Source: Tulasnella sp. 424 (lineage: Eukaryota; Basidiomycota; Agaricomycetes; Cantharellales; Tulasnellaceae). From it: a stretch of 38,884 bases of DNA. The position numbers were made by a program, and so were the translations under genes. How positions within the stretch are numbered: position 1 is the stretch's first letter; each line of letters begins with the position of its first letter. The notes below the pieces were generated by a model that was given only the letters and a program-made list of their open reading frames with translations, searched no databases and was not told where the DNA came from. Shown here piece after piece: positions 10,973 through 21,767 of the stretch. The stretch lies in the NCBI GenBank assembly GCA_019633425.1, contig WSUB01000265.1:767-39650 (forward strand). The letters are read 5' to 3'.

Positions 10973-11720
10973 CACGAATATAAAAAACCTTCGACTCTGA
11001 GAAGCGTTTAACTTCAGTAGAGTACCTGCTCACGCTATACAGTACTCCGGTTTCATGGGATAGACCTGAGGAGCTCAAAGAGTCCAACGGAAGAAGACAT
11101 GGGGCGATAAACTACGGACCCGATCGAATTCCTTTGCGTGCGATACAAACAGAATCCAGCTCAACAGTAATTCGACGGGGTCTTTCATCGACAGGATTGA
11201 TTAGGCGAATGAAAAAGAAAGCTTATTTAGCAAGCGGCTGGTCGCAAGCCAGATGGTTAAAGTTCAGGTTTCGAAGGCTGGTCAAACAATGCACGGCCAC
11301 AGTCAGCGCCTTCCCAGATACTTTGAGCGCCAGCAGGTGCAGTCTGGCGCAGACTGTGAACGGGCAATCGGCCGTCTTTCTCTAGGATTCACGTCATCTC
11401 GGTGCTTATCGCCGCGACGAACTCCCCTTTCACGCGTCAACGAACGATCGAGTCGGCTTTATGGACAGGTGGCTGTCGCTAGCCCCCCATTCGAACGTCT
11501 TCTTGAAAATCTGTTTAGGCTTCGGCCAAGAGGAATTTCCTGGCTCTGAGGTAGGCTTTAGCTGTCAGACATATAGTCCTGTCAAATTATTATCGAGGAT
11601 TGGATTGAAGTTAGGCCCCGAGCCGAGACGGGTGCGCCGAAGCTGGGGTGCTTGGTACGGATGGGGCGGACTTAACCGGATGCTGTTGGGCCGCACACGC
11701 GCATCAACCACCCCCGAACC
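10973..11720. other. Array spacer after gene A
   Basis: Starts with the 3' sequence shared after A, C and D (AAAACCTTCGACTCTGAGA). It then carries a spacer block with counterparts at about 13130-13330, 15690-15960, 22040-22280 and 24540-24850. No gene is seen. Confidence 0.6.
11662..11687 (+). promoter_or_regulatory. Shared F-box array upstream motif (gene B)
   Basis: TGGGGCGGACTTAACCGGAT then GCTGTT; one mismatch in the TTAAGCGG core; 34-59 nt before the ATG. Confidence 0.55.
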
Positions 11721-12766
11721 ATGCACCCTGCGCTGGAAGTCCCGGAAATCCTCTGCCTCATCTTCAAATGTGGCATCATCGAGCGCGATTTGCTCAACTG
11801 CGCTCGGGTGTGCCGTCTATGGGCCATCTGGGCTGTGGATGTTTTGTGGAGGACTTGCCGCATTCGTCTTCAAGATACTCTCCGGGTATTGGTACCCGCG
11901 CCCAAAATGCGTAGAATGAACGATGGGATAATAGTTGTGAGTACTCATTTAGTCTGGTTTTACTCGCCTAACATGAATCGAACCCTGGTTCTCTTAAGCC
12001 GGTTTTCAATATCGAGAATATCGACGAACATACGTGGCGCCGATTCTTTGCCCTATCCAGCAAAATTTCCCGGATAGAAATCGACTGCGGGCTTAGCAGA
12101 GCCAGTTTGAAGCACATCGAATTCGCCAAACAAACCTTTAACAGAGAACCGTCCGGTCAACTCCAGACTCTCAAAATATATTACGGTTACGATAATGTTG
12201 CCACCAGCCTCAAGCTCGTCACTGTGCCATCCCTCACCGGCGTGTATTTGCGGTGTGAAAACCTGGAGGACGGTGGTCCGGGTCTGGCTTGGGTGAACAA
12301 AAACCTGCCAGTCGCGGCTCCAAATATTACCCATCTTGGATTCTGGGTATGCTATAGAGCCAAGCTTGACGTTTCTCGGTACTCAGCTCTCAAGTATATC
12401 GAAGTGCGTGTCAATTATATTCGGCCACACTTCTGGGAAGGTCTTGCCAGCTGTCCGCTTTTGACCAAGGTTCTGCTGAGGGACTGCATAAACGTTGCGT
12501 CGAGAGAGGAGTGGCGCGTGGATTACGTTCACTTTCCAGCTCTGTGTACGTTCAATATACGAGGGGGATACCTGAAGACTATGTCGAAGCTGACGCTTCG
12601 CTCCCGCATGCCGATGTTGGAGTGTCTGGTCTGCCAGGGAAAGACAAAGGCAGCGCTGGACAATTCTGTAGTACAGCATTTGAAAATGTATAGTCCCAAG
12701 CTAGACCTTAATACGCTGTATGGTTCAAACGATGTTTATTTCTTTGATCCTGACTTTTGCTGGTAA
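11721..12766 (+). CDS. Array F-box gene B
   Basis: 327 residues in two exons, 11721-11936 (72 codons) and 11999-12766, with a phase-0 intron ending CTTAAG as in the other members. The F-box is PEILCLIFKCGIIERDLLNC followed by ARVCRLWAIWAVDVLWRTC. The LRR-like tail keeps the family blocks (VPSLTGVYLRC, AAPNITHLGF, ALKYIEVRVNYI, LLTKVLLRDC, SRMPMLECL). The C-terminus is shorter and ends FFDPDFCW instead of the acidic SDEECW. Predicted SCF adaptor, substrate unknown. Confidence 0.83.
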
Positions 12767-13521
12767 AATAAATAACGGGGTGGAGTCTGAGAGGTGTCTA
12801 ACCTTCGGTAGAGGACTTGCTGATGTTGTACGGCAAAATGATTTCGTGAGATACGACCGAGGAGCAAAACGTACAGCGGAAGACTCACAGGAAGCGTAAG
12901 ACGACGACGGACTCCAATTCTTCTGCATGCTGTAGGAACAGAACCCAATTCAATGATAATTCGACTTGAGCCCTTCATTGATCAAGATCGATAGGGAGAA
13001 TGTAAAGGGAGGCTTAAAGGCGTACAACGGAACTTTGGAAGAAAAGAGGAGGGAGAAACATCGGACTCCAATCCTTTCGCGTGGGATGCAAACAACCGCA
13101 GGTGTTCTAGAGACTTCGGATGTTATCAAGTGCATTCTCTCACAGGCGGTGAAAAGTTCATCGGCAGCTCTGTCTCTCGGGATCACTCCTTTTCAATGCC
13201 CATCGCCGCAACTGGCACCCTTTTCACCGGTTGGCGGGTTGGCTCTATGAACAGGTCGCCGTTGCCACTTGGGCCGCGTTCAGGCTACTGCCTATGCCTT
13301 GAGATTTTTCCGGTCCCTCCCCTATATGAGTTGGCTCTCGCTATCAAAATATCTTCAGAGAGGTCCGGTCAAATCATTATCTAGCGTTGACTGCAACTGA
13401 GGCCCCATGCCAAGTCGGGTCCCGGTGAACTTGGTCGCTGACGGTGCGGTGAACGTCAAGATGCACGAGGGACAGAACCCCAGACACCCCTCTCGTAGCT
13501 AAACACAAGGAATTCTGGTAG

Positions 13522-13654
13522 AGGGTTCCAGACCGGGGGCGACGCAGGCCGGGCTTGGGAGCGGTGCTTCCTCGTCTCGAAATCGTTTCTCACTGCTCAT
13601 CAAATAACCAGGATTCGGGACGTTACGGGCAAGTCCGCCATGGCTGGCTTGTAA
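13522..13654 (+). pseudogene. GET5 last-exon fragment
   Basis: Copy of GET5 exon 3 including the preceding TAG acceptor. It still reads in frame to a stop, with residues such as AWERCFLVSKSFLTAHQ and DVTGKSAMAGL, but the rest of the gene is absent. It marks the left part of a duplicated unit running from the GET5 3' end through F-box C. Confidence 0.85.
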
Positions 13655-14080
13655 TCGGCCTCTTCTCCAGCCAAAAATGCGACCGTGCCGGTGAAGCGGA
13701 ATAGAACGACGTAGCGCGCGCGCATGGCCCCCTGTATGGAGTTCGACCCCTGCTCGGTCACTCTCTACCACTCTCTTCCCACTTCTTTACCCAACTTTTT
13801 TGCCGGTCTTCCTCTTCGTCTCTGAGAGTTGTTGTCTTCTATCATGTGAAAATTCTCCCTGGTGTAACACTTTAAGCTACGAGTCCGATTTTACGCGCGC
13901 ACTGCGTACGCGGCCGAGCATTTGCTTCCTCTCGACCATGAAATCGTGATGAAGGCCAAGTCATGTCATGGATTACTGAGTTTGATCATGTGATGTGAGC
14001 CCAAATACATGAACGAGTAGCAGGTACGTTGGGCGGGTTCACCGATAGCAAGCTTTGAATCTCTTCAAGTCGCTGCGGAT

Positions 14081-14108
14081 GGGGCGGAGTTACATAAGCG
14101 GAAGCTGT
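14081..14108 (+). promoter_or_regulatory. Shared F-box array upstream motif (gene C)
   Basis: GGGGCGGAGTTACATAAGCG then GAAGCTGT; like gene D it has ACA inserted before TAAGCGG. It lies before the pre-gap ATG at 14141. Confidence 0.5.
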
Positions 14109-14203
14109 CAAGCGGGTTTGCAAACCACCAAGTCAGAACCATGCACCCCGCGCTGCAAGTCCCGGAAATCCTCTGTCTCATCTTCAAATGTGGCTTTACC
14201 GAG

Positions 14204-14295
14204 NNNNNNNNNNNNNNNNNNNNNNNNNNNNNNNNNNNNNNNNNNNNNNNNNNNNNNNNNNNNNNNNNNNNNNNNNNNNNNNNNNNNNNNNNNNN
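14204..14295. other. Assembly gap (92 N) with duplicated flanks
   Basis: The 86 bases before the gap (about 14118-14203) recur immediately after it (14296-14380), including the same F-box ATG and first 21 codons. This is the signature of two contig ends that overlap but were not merged. Confidence 0.85.
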
Positions 14296-14317
14296 TGCAA
14301 ACCACCAAGTCAGAACC

Positions 14318-15415
14318 ATGCACCCCGCGCTGCAAGTCCCGGAAATCCTCTGTCTCATCTTCAAATGTGGCTTTACCGAGTGCGATCTGTCCAACTGCGC
14401 CCGAGTATGCCGTCTATGGGGAATATGGGCTATGGATGTCTTGTGGAGGACTTGCCGCGTTCCTCTCCAACAAGTCCTCCAGGCATTGGCACCCGTGCCC
14501 GTAATGCGTGATGAGGACAATAGGGAAAAGATTGTGAGTACTCCTTAAACCGTTAATCTCTCCAGAGCTCCGTTATCAGTGGCCTAACGCAAATCGAACC
14601 CTGGTTCTCTTAAGCCGATTTTCAACATCGAGAACATCGATGAACACAAGTGGCGTCGATTCGTTGCCCTAACCAGCAAGATTTCCCGGATAGAAATCGA
14701 CTGCGGACTTACCGGTGGCAGTTTGTACCGCATCGAATTCGCCAAACAAACCTTCAACGGAGAACCGTTCAGCCAACTCCAGACTCTCAAAACCTATTAC
14801 GGTTGCGGATATCATGATCCCACCAGCCTCGCGCTCGCCACTGTTCCATCCCTAACCAGCGTGTATCTTCGGTGTAAATATACGGAAGGCAATAGTCCGT
14901 TTCAGGCTTGGGTGAACGAATCCCTGCCAGCGGTGGCTCCAAATATTACCCATTTTCAATTCTGGGGATGGTACAACGCCAAGCTGGATCTTTCTCGGTA
15001 CTCAGCTCTCAGGTCTATCGAAGTGCGTGCCGATTATATGCGGCCACGCTTCTGGGAAGCTCTTGCCAGCTGTCGGCTTTTGACCAAGGTTCTGCTGAAG
15101 GACTGCCACGACGTTCCGCTGTTCATAGAGGGGTGGCGCGCGGTTTACGTTCAGTTTCCAGCTCTGTGCACGTTCAAGATGCGAGGGGGGAAACCGCAGA
15201 CTGCGTTGAAGCTAGTGCTTCGCTCTCGCATGCCGATGTTGGAGTGTCTGGCCTGGGACTCCCAGACAGGAGGAGGAGACGAACACGCGAAAAATCTCTT
15301 TACCATGGTACCTCATTTAAAAATGTATAGCCCGAGACTAGACGTTGAGGCATTGTATGCTTCGAGTAATTTTGACGATGGCGGATTTACCGATAGTGAT
15401 GGGGAATCTTGGTAG
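14318..15415 (+). CDS. Array F-box gene C
   Basis: 338 residues from exons 14318-14533 (72 codons) and 14615-15415, with the phase-0 intron ending CTTAAG. The start MHPALQVPEILCLIFKCGF is given both before the gap (14141) and after it (14318). The post-gap copy gives the complete exon, and if the gap is an artefact they are one start. The LRR-like blocks are conserved (VPSLTSVYLRC, APNITHFQFWGW, LLTKVLLKDC, SRMPMLECLAW) and the acidic end reads TDSDGESW. Closest to gene D, with which it shares the Q in ALQVPEI and the whole upstream flank. Confidence 0.82.
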
Positions 15416-15967
15416 CACGAATATAAAAACCCTTCGACTCTGAGAGGCGTTTAACTTCAGTAGGGCACTTGCTCACGCGATACAGTAATACGGTTTCACG
15501 GGATAGACCTGAGGAGCTGAAAGAGTCCAACGGAAGAAGATATGGACGATAAATTACTACGGACCCGATCAAATTCTTTTGCGTGAGATACAAACAGAAT
15601 CAAGCTCAACGGTAATTCGACCGGGTCTTTCATCCACAGGATTCATAAGGCGAATGTAAAAAGAAGGCTTATTGAGCAAGCGGCCGGTCGCAAGCCCAAT
15701 GAACCAAGTTCAGGTCTCGGGCGTTGCCCAGCCAAGGCCCGGTTACAGTCAACCCCCTTCCCCAGATAATTTGGAGCCGAGCAGGTACATTCTGAGATGG
15801 GCAGTGAAAGGAATATTGGCAGCTCTTTCTCTCAGGATCACTTATTCTCAGTGCTCATCACCGCAACTGGCTCCCTTTTCACGGGTTGGCGGGTTGAGTG
15901 TGTGGACAGATAGTCTTTGCCCCATCTGCTTGGGCCCCGTCGGGCTTCGACCTAGAGAATTTTGTGG
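15416..15967. other. Spacer after gene C
   Basis: 3' sequence and spacer block closely matching 21768-22280 after gene D. Similarity stops near 15960, where the Gag-like block begins. Confidence 0.6.
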
Positions 15968-17166
15968 TTATTTAGCACTCAAACGGAGAAACACAAAATC
16001 TTCCGCCACCGCACCTTCTCCATTGCCGCTTTCATTGGAAGCAGGCTGGGTGGTACCGGATGGTGATGAGGAAATACTCCATATGTCTGTCGCTTTGAGT
16101 CCTGGCCACGTTCCATGAAACGTTGTGTCACCACTAGTCAGGTTTATGCCGCAGAGGTCTGAAAATCTGTAAATCGTCTCCAGAACCCATCTCCAAAATT
16201 AGAGGATGAAAACGCCGTACACGTTTGCCGGGTTACACTGAGCACCGAGGGTGTCGAATCCAGATATTTGCCGCTAGAACAGGTTCGGTGAGCTATAAAG
16301 CGGGAGCAGGTAAGGAAATAATAACGGCTTGCATCTGGGATGGAATGAGTGTGCGAATGTTCGAAGTTGGATCGTACTCGACTTCCAGCGCATCAGTTCT
16401 GGCAGACGGGGGGGCCAGACCGAGCCCCCCCAGGCGTTTAAACTTTAGACGAATACTTGAAGTTGGAAGTATTCTTCTTCAATACTTTGATTCTACCCCT
16501 TGTCCTACTTCTGGGTGGGGGCGAAGCAGCCGGGGCAGGCGTTGGTATCCCGTGAAGTTGGTCGTTCGGGACTTGGGAGAGACGGTCAGCGGGTTTTTTT
16601 CCGGCCGATGCCAGAAGGGACGTACTTTAAAAGCTGAATCTATTGACCATCGCAGGGATATTGGGCTAGTATTACAGCTTGTAATAGTTTCCAAACCTTT
16701 TGAATGCTTGATTTAAGAGCTTCGTACCACCTTAAAGCATTCCCGACGAAACAGTCCGAAACGAAGGGATCCAATCGTTATCTTCCCGCCTCCCGACGTC
16801 CCGCGCTCCTCGACGAACTGAATCCACAAACTTTTCAGCCTCTTTTCCACTCCTCCCCTAGAATAAGGGCTGATATCTCGAAACCATAGCTTGCCGAAAC
16901 AACTTCCAGCTCTTGGGAGTCTCCTCGTCCAGCCCGATCCACCACCTAAGTACATCGTGGGCCAAGCAGGTCGCAAAGTCGGCAATCCACTCGTCGTCTT
17001 GCAGCTTCCCCTGATTGTAGGCGTGCTTGATTACTCCAGCGATAAACTCTTCGCATTCTTTTGCATTCGTTCCGTGAAACTGAGACATCCCCGCCCCTAC
17101 AGGAGAATCAAAATTTCTTGGGATGACGGAAGGCGGTGTAAGCACGTATCGTCCGTCTAAATTCAC
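15968..17166 (-). pseudogene. Gag-like gene, inactivated copy
   Basis: Copy of the gene at 18035-19209. The first Gag-like domain is readable (QFHGTNAKECEEFI to RYQPLF), but the next codon, TAC in the intact copy, is TAG here. Frame-disrupting indels follow, one Thr codon is lost in the domain, and the start ATG region is altered. Traces of the Pro/Ala linker, an EVEYDP segment and the C-terminal domain (ending FVFLRLSAK at 15971) show that the whole gene was once present. Confidence 0.75.
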
Positions 17167-18034
17167 AGTATCCTAAGTCCCACGCTTTCAGGGCAATTCT
17201 TCTCAGTAACGAATTTCAGCTTTCGGTGGTGCGGGGTGTATGGAAGCAGGCGAGTTCGGAACACGGAGATGACGGCAACTTGTGTCCCTGTCAACCCAAC
17301 CAGCCGCGCCGGACAATCGACATGCCTTAGAGCTCCTGTAGTGGTCCCCTACATCCAGTCTTGCTGTTGATGAACCCCTTCAGATCGGAGCAACTGTTGA
17401 GTGAAATGATTGAGAGGTAGTGTTGGAGGAATAGGGTCCGCAAACGAATAACCGACCGTCCGTCGTCACAATGGCTCAATCGACACTAGTCGTTGTCGGC
17501 CATAGTAGCGATGATAACAACTCCACAGCATGTTTCTACATGGGTGCTTTGGTCTCAAACTGCTGACCCCATTTCAACGACCGGGTATCAAAAGCGCAGC
17601 CTTTGCCGCACCCTGTTCGCATTCCCTCGACCGGATTTGATCACAGTCCCCTAGTCAATTCGGCGCGCAGCCTCTCTCTCTCCACGCATTTTCATTTTCT
17701 GAGTGATTGAGGGGCCTTGAAACGAGTACGGGTTCAAATTTCAAGCCACAATAAGTAGAAACAAGATATCAGACACAGAACGATACAAGTAAATGGTCCT
17801 GAGATCATCCTTCCAGCGATTCACAGGACAGTGCGAAGCCTTTATCTCAGATTGGTTCAAAGAAAAGGTCCTACAAGGGTAACAAGGTCGGTTGGTGTGT
17901 TCCTCAAGGTGCCCGGGATAGCTTACCACATCAACTTCTGAGCCCGAGCTAAAGGACGTGGGTCTGAACCAGATGTAGCCCGTGTCATTCTGATGGCAGC
18001 GAGTAAGAAGAGAGCCTTGGGTAATTAATATTTG
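17167..18034. other. Upstream flank of the inactive Gag-like copy
   Basis: Matches 19210-20068 over most of its length (for example AAAAGGTCCTACAAGGGTAA). No gene is seen on either strand. Confidence 0.6.
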
Positions 18035-19209
18035 TTAGCGCTCCTGAAGTAGGACTAGACCTCCCACCACCGCACCTGTTCCATTTGAGGCGCTCACTCG
18101 AAGGAGTTGAGTAGCCTCGGATGGCATCAGAGACACATGCCATAGAACGGTCATTTGTGGTCCTGGACGGCTTGTAGAAGTACCGCCATCTTGGTTTATT
18201 CCGCAAATGAACGCGTGGCTGCCAGTAGATTTAGAGCATTGCTCAAGAATACTAGACAAGAGCGACGAACTTGCTTGCTGCTGTGATATCTGATGAGTTC
18301 CATCGCGCCCCAAGCATGTCATAGCCGGGGACTTGGACCTGAATCATGTTCAGTAAGCCGAAACCGAAGAAAGGATGGAGTAAAACTAACATCGGGAATG
18401 TGCAATTGGCAAGGACTGCTTAACGAAGGATTATACTCGACTTCAAGTGCGTTGCCTAGAGAGGTTGTGGTTTCTAGGCCACAGGGGTTGGATTTCTTGG
18501 ACAAGTAGAATACCATGGCGTCGTTCCGCTTTGACACTCGGATCCGGCCCCGGCTTTTGGTTTTTGGGGGAGCTGAAGCAGCCGCGGCAGGCGTTGGCAT
18601 CCTGTTGAAGGGTAGAAGAGCGTTGATTAGCAAATATTTCTGCTCACAAAAGACCCATACACACTTCAACAGTGGCCCGGATTGGTCTTCACTAGGATAT
18701 TGAGCCAGTATCGCGACCTCTAGTAACTCCCAATTCTTTCGGACACTAGAATCTAGTGACACATGCCATCTCAGAGCATTTCCAACAAAAGAGTCCGAAA
18801 CGAAGGCGATAATCCAATCGTTATCGTTTTGCTTTCCTGCGTCCCGTGTTCTTTGACGAACTGAATGCACAAACTGTTCGGCTTCTTCTCCGTTCTTCCC
18901 GTAGAATAAAGGCTGATATCTCGAGGTCATGGCTTGTCGAAGTAGCTTCCAGCTCCTTTGTGTCTCTTCATCCAGCCCGATCCACCACCTAAGCGCATCG
19001 TTCGCCAAGCAGGTCGCTGTAAAGTCAGCGATCCACTCGTCGTCTCGCAGCTTGCCCTGATCATATGCATGCTTGATTACTGCAGCGATAAAATTCACGC
19101 ATTCTTTTGCATCCGTTCCGTGAAATTGAAGCGTCCCCGTGCCTACACAGGGATCCAACGATATGAATCTGTTTGGAGGAATGGAAGTGGTGGTGGAAGC
19201 ACGTACCAT
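18035..19209 (-). CDS. Protein with two tandem Gag-like domains
   Basis: A three-exon model gives 350 residues: 18665-19209, 18391-18601 and 18035-18331, with introns of 63 and 59 nt and consistent phases. Two copies of a retrotransposon Gag (capsid)-like domain follow one another: about residues 27-102 (AKECVNFIAAVIKHAYDQGK, then ALRWWIGLDEETQRSWKLLR) and about 103-175 (EEAEQFVHSVRQRTRDAGKQ, then ALRWHVSLDSSVRKNWELL). A Pro/Ala/Lys-rich linker (MPTPAAAASAPPKTKSRGR) leads to an unassigned C-terminal region with a DGGTSTSRPGPQ motif. No protease, reverse transcriptase or integrase follows. It could be a domesticated Gag or a Gag-only element. The exon 1 donor is the least certain junction. Confidence 0.65.
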
Positions 19210-20068
19210 CCATGTTTACGAGCGCTTAAATGCCTAAACAAATCCCCAAGTATTTCAGGTCTCGTGATTTCGGAGCAGTTCTTTTTAGTAAGGAGGTTCA
19301 GTGACCGGTGGTGGTACGGGGTGTAAGGCGCGTTCGGAACACGGAGAAGCCGGCAACTAGCTCCCCGTCAACCGCGACAAATACCTTTCCAACACTTTCT
19401 CACACTCAGCACAATGGTGGTCGGCAGTGTGCCTGCAATGGTCACCAACATCCAGGTTTCATGCTGATGATTTCTGAGCATAATCTGTCGAGTGGAACGG
19501 TTGAGAAGCAGGCTTGAGCAAGTTGGGTCCACCCTCGAATGACCGACCGGTGACCCCTCAGTTATTACTCAACACCAGAGGTTGTCGGTGACGTCAGGGA
19601 TGATAACAATGGACGGATTAGCTCCATACCATGTGTCAACACGGGTATTTGGTCCTATGTTAACCTCATTCAATGACCGAGTATCAAAAGCTCAGCCTTT
19701 GCCGCACTTAGTTTACATCGCCTCGACCCATCGTCCTCGCAATCCCTCAGCCATTAATTGGTGCATAGCCCATCTCTCTCTGTGCATTTCGATTTTCTGA
19801 GTGAGAAGCCACAACAAATGGAAACAGCGGGTTCACCACAAAACGATATAAAGAAACGGTCCTTAAAAATCTTTCGAAGCCCTTAGCTCAGACTGGTTCA
19901 AGAAAAGGTCCTACAAGGGTAACAAAGCCCGTTAGCGTGACTTCTTAAAGTGCCCGGAGTAGCCGACCGGATCAACTTCCCCGCTGTATGCGGCTGCTGC
20001 AGGTCTGAGCCAAATCCAGCATGAGGCACTCTGATCGGTGCGAGTAATAAGAGAGGCTAGTGAAATTA
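19210..20068. other. Upstream flank of the double-Gag gene
   Basis: Counterpart of 17167-18034. Open frames here are short and not conserved between the two copies. Presumed promoter region. Confidence 0.5.
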
Positions 20069-20134
20069 GCACTCCTGGAGTAGGGCAAGACCTCCCATCA
20101 CCGCACGTGCATCTGTTCCGTTTGAGGCGCTCTC
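20069..20134 (-). pseudogene. C-terminal remnant of a third double-Gag copy
   Basis: Reads SASNGTDARAVMGGLALLQE on the minus strand, matching SASNGTGAVVGGLVLLQER at the end of the 18035-19209 gene. The remainder has been replaced by GET5/F-box unit sequence starting about 14 nt away. Confidence 0.65.
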
Positions 20135-20147
20135 TTATGGAATACTC

Positions 20148-20180
20148 GTTACGGGCAATTCCGCCATGGCTGGCTTGTAA
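20148..20180 (+). pseudogene. GET5 extreme 3' coding fragment
   Basis: The last ten codons of GET5 (VTG.SAMAGL) plus a stop, followed by the same downstream sequence as at 13655. It marks the left end of the gene D unit. Confidence 0.75.
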
Positions 20181-20615
20181 TCGGCCTCCTTCTTCCAGCC
20201 AAAAATGCGATCGTGCCGGTGAAGCGGAACAGAATGACGTAGAGCGCGCGCTTGGCCGGGCCCCCTGAATGGAGTTCGACCCCCGCTCGGTCACTCTCTG
20301 CCACACTCTTCCCTTCTTTACTCTACTTGTTTTGCCGGTTCTCCTCTTCGTCTCTGAGAGCTTTTGTTTTCTATCATGTGAAACTTTTTTTCCTGGTGTA
20401 ACACTTTGAGCTACGAGTCCGAGTTTACGGGCGCACTGCGTACGCGGCACATTTGCTTCCTCTCGACCATGAGATCGTGATGAAGGCCAAGTCATGTCAC
20501 GGATTACTGAGCTTGATCATGTGATGTGAGCCCACATACATGAACAGGTAGCAAGTACGTTGGGCGGGTTCACCGATAGCAAGCTTTGAATCTCTTCAAG
20601 TCACTCTGTCCTAAT

Positions 20616-20644
20616 GGGGCGGAGTTACATAAGCGGGGGCTGTC
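20616..20644 (+). promoter_or_regulatory. Shared F-box array upstream motif (gene D)
   Basis: GGGGCGGAGTTACATAAGCG then GGGGCTGTC; same ACA insertion as gene C. Confidence 0.5.
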
Positions 20645-20675
20645 AAGAGGGGTTTCAAACCACCAAGTCAGAACC

Positions 20676-21767
20676 ATGCACCCCGCGCTGCAAGTCCCGG
20701 AAATCCTCTGTCTCATCTTCAAATGTGGCTTTACCGAGTGCGATCTGTCCAACTGCGCCCGAGTATGCCGTCTATGGGGAATCTGGGCTGTGGATATCTT
20801 GTGGAGGACTTGCCGCGTTCCTCTTCAACAAGTCCTCCAGGTATTGGCACCCGCGCCGCCCAAAATGCGTGACCAGTACAACAAGGAAATGCTTGTAAGT
20901 ACTCTTGTAGACCGTTAATCTATCCGTTAACGCCTAACATAATCGAACTCTGGTTCTCTTAAGCCGATTTTCAATATCGAGAATATCGATGAACATAAGT
21001 GGCGTCGATTCCTTGCCCTATCAAGGAAGATTTCCCGGATAGAAATCGACTGCGGGCTTAGCAGAGCCAGTTTGGGGAACATCGAATTCGCCAAACAAAC
21101 CTTCAACGGAGAACCGTTCAGTCAACTCCAGACCGTGACTCTCAAAATATGGTACGGTTACGGAGACTGTTCTGCCTCTGGCCTCGCGATCGTCACCGTG
21201 CCATCCCTTACCAGCGTGTATTTTTGGTATGAAGACCGGGGGCCCCGTGACGTTCCAAGTCTGGCTTGGGTGAACAAAAACCTGCCAGCCGCGGCTCCGA
21301 ATATCACCCAATTTGGATTCAGAGGATGGTCTTACACCGAGCTGGATCTTTCTCGGTACTCGGCTCTCAAGTATATTGAAGTGCGGGCCAAGTATGTTCG
21401 GCCACACTTCTGGGAAGCTCTTGCCAGCTGTCGGCTTTTGACCAAGGTTCTGCTGAAGGACTGCCGCGACATTGCGGAATGGATTGAGGAGTGGCGCGCG
21501 GATTACGTGCAGTTTCCAGCTCTGTGCACGTTCAAGATACGAGGAGGAAACCCGAGGACTACTTTGAAGCTGATGCTTCGCTCCCGCATGCCGATGCTGG
21601 AGCGTCTGGTCTGGGATTCCTGGACAGGAAGTGGAGGCCAACACGCGAAAAATCTCATGGTACCTCATTTAAAAACGTATAGCCCGAGACTAAACGTCGA
21701 TGTATTGTATGCTTCGAGTAATGTTGACGATGACGGATTTACCGATAGTGATGAAGTATGTTGGTAA
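20676..21767 (+). CDS. Array F-box gene D
   Basis: 340 residues from exons 20676-20894 (73 codons) and 20964-21767, phase-0 intron. The F-box is PEILCLIFKCGFTECDLSNC followed by ARVCRLWGIWAVDILWRTC. The LRR-like tail is complete (VPSLTSVYFWYED, APNITQFGFRGW, ALKYIEVRAKYV, LLTKVLLKDCRDI, SRMPMLERLVWDS) and the end is acidic, TDSDEVCW. It has one extra codon before the intron relative to A, B, C and F (APAPPKMRD). Predicted SCF adaptor, target unknown. Confidence 0.85.

Larger units (their letters stand above)
12767..14140. other. Spacer between B and C with GET5 remnant
   Basis: Contains a diverged 3' flank of B, the shared spacer block (about 13130-13330) and, from 13516, a copy of the GET5 3' end plus its downstream sequence leading into gene C. 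Confidence 0.6.
13516..15960. repeat. Array unit: GET5 tail + F-box C + spacer
   Basis: Collinear with 20148-22280 (unit of gene D) and, in its first part, with 9241-10972 (GET5 exon 3 to F-box A). Shared sequence includes the stretch TCTCGACCATGAAATCGTGA upstream of the F-box gene. Confidence 0.8.
15968..18140. repeat. Gag-like block, copy 1
   Basis: Tandem repeat partner of 18035-20134, comprising gene body plus upstream flank. The two copies overlap in this description because the 3' end of gene copy 2 (18035-18200) continues into the flank of copy 1. Confidence 0.7.
18035..20134. repeat. Gag-like block, copy 2
   Basis: Contains the intact double-Gag gene and its upstream flank. It ends with a short C-terminal remnant of a third copy at 20069-20134, after which GET5/F-box sequence begins at 20148. 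Confidence 0.7.

Noticed and set aside
15968..20134. Complete LTR retrotransposon
   Set aside because: Only Gag-like coding is present. No protease, reverse transcriptase, RNase H or integrase motifs and no terminal repeats were found. The repeated flanks are the tandem gene block itself.
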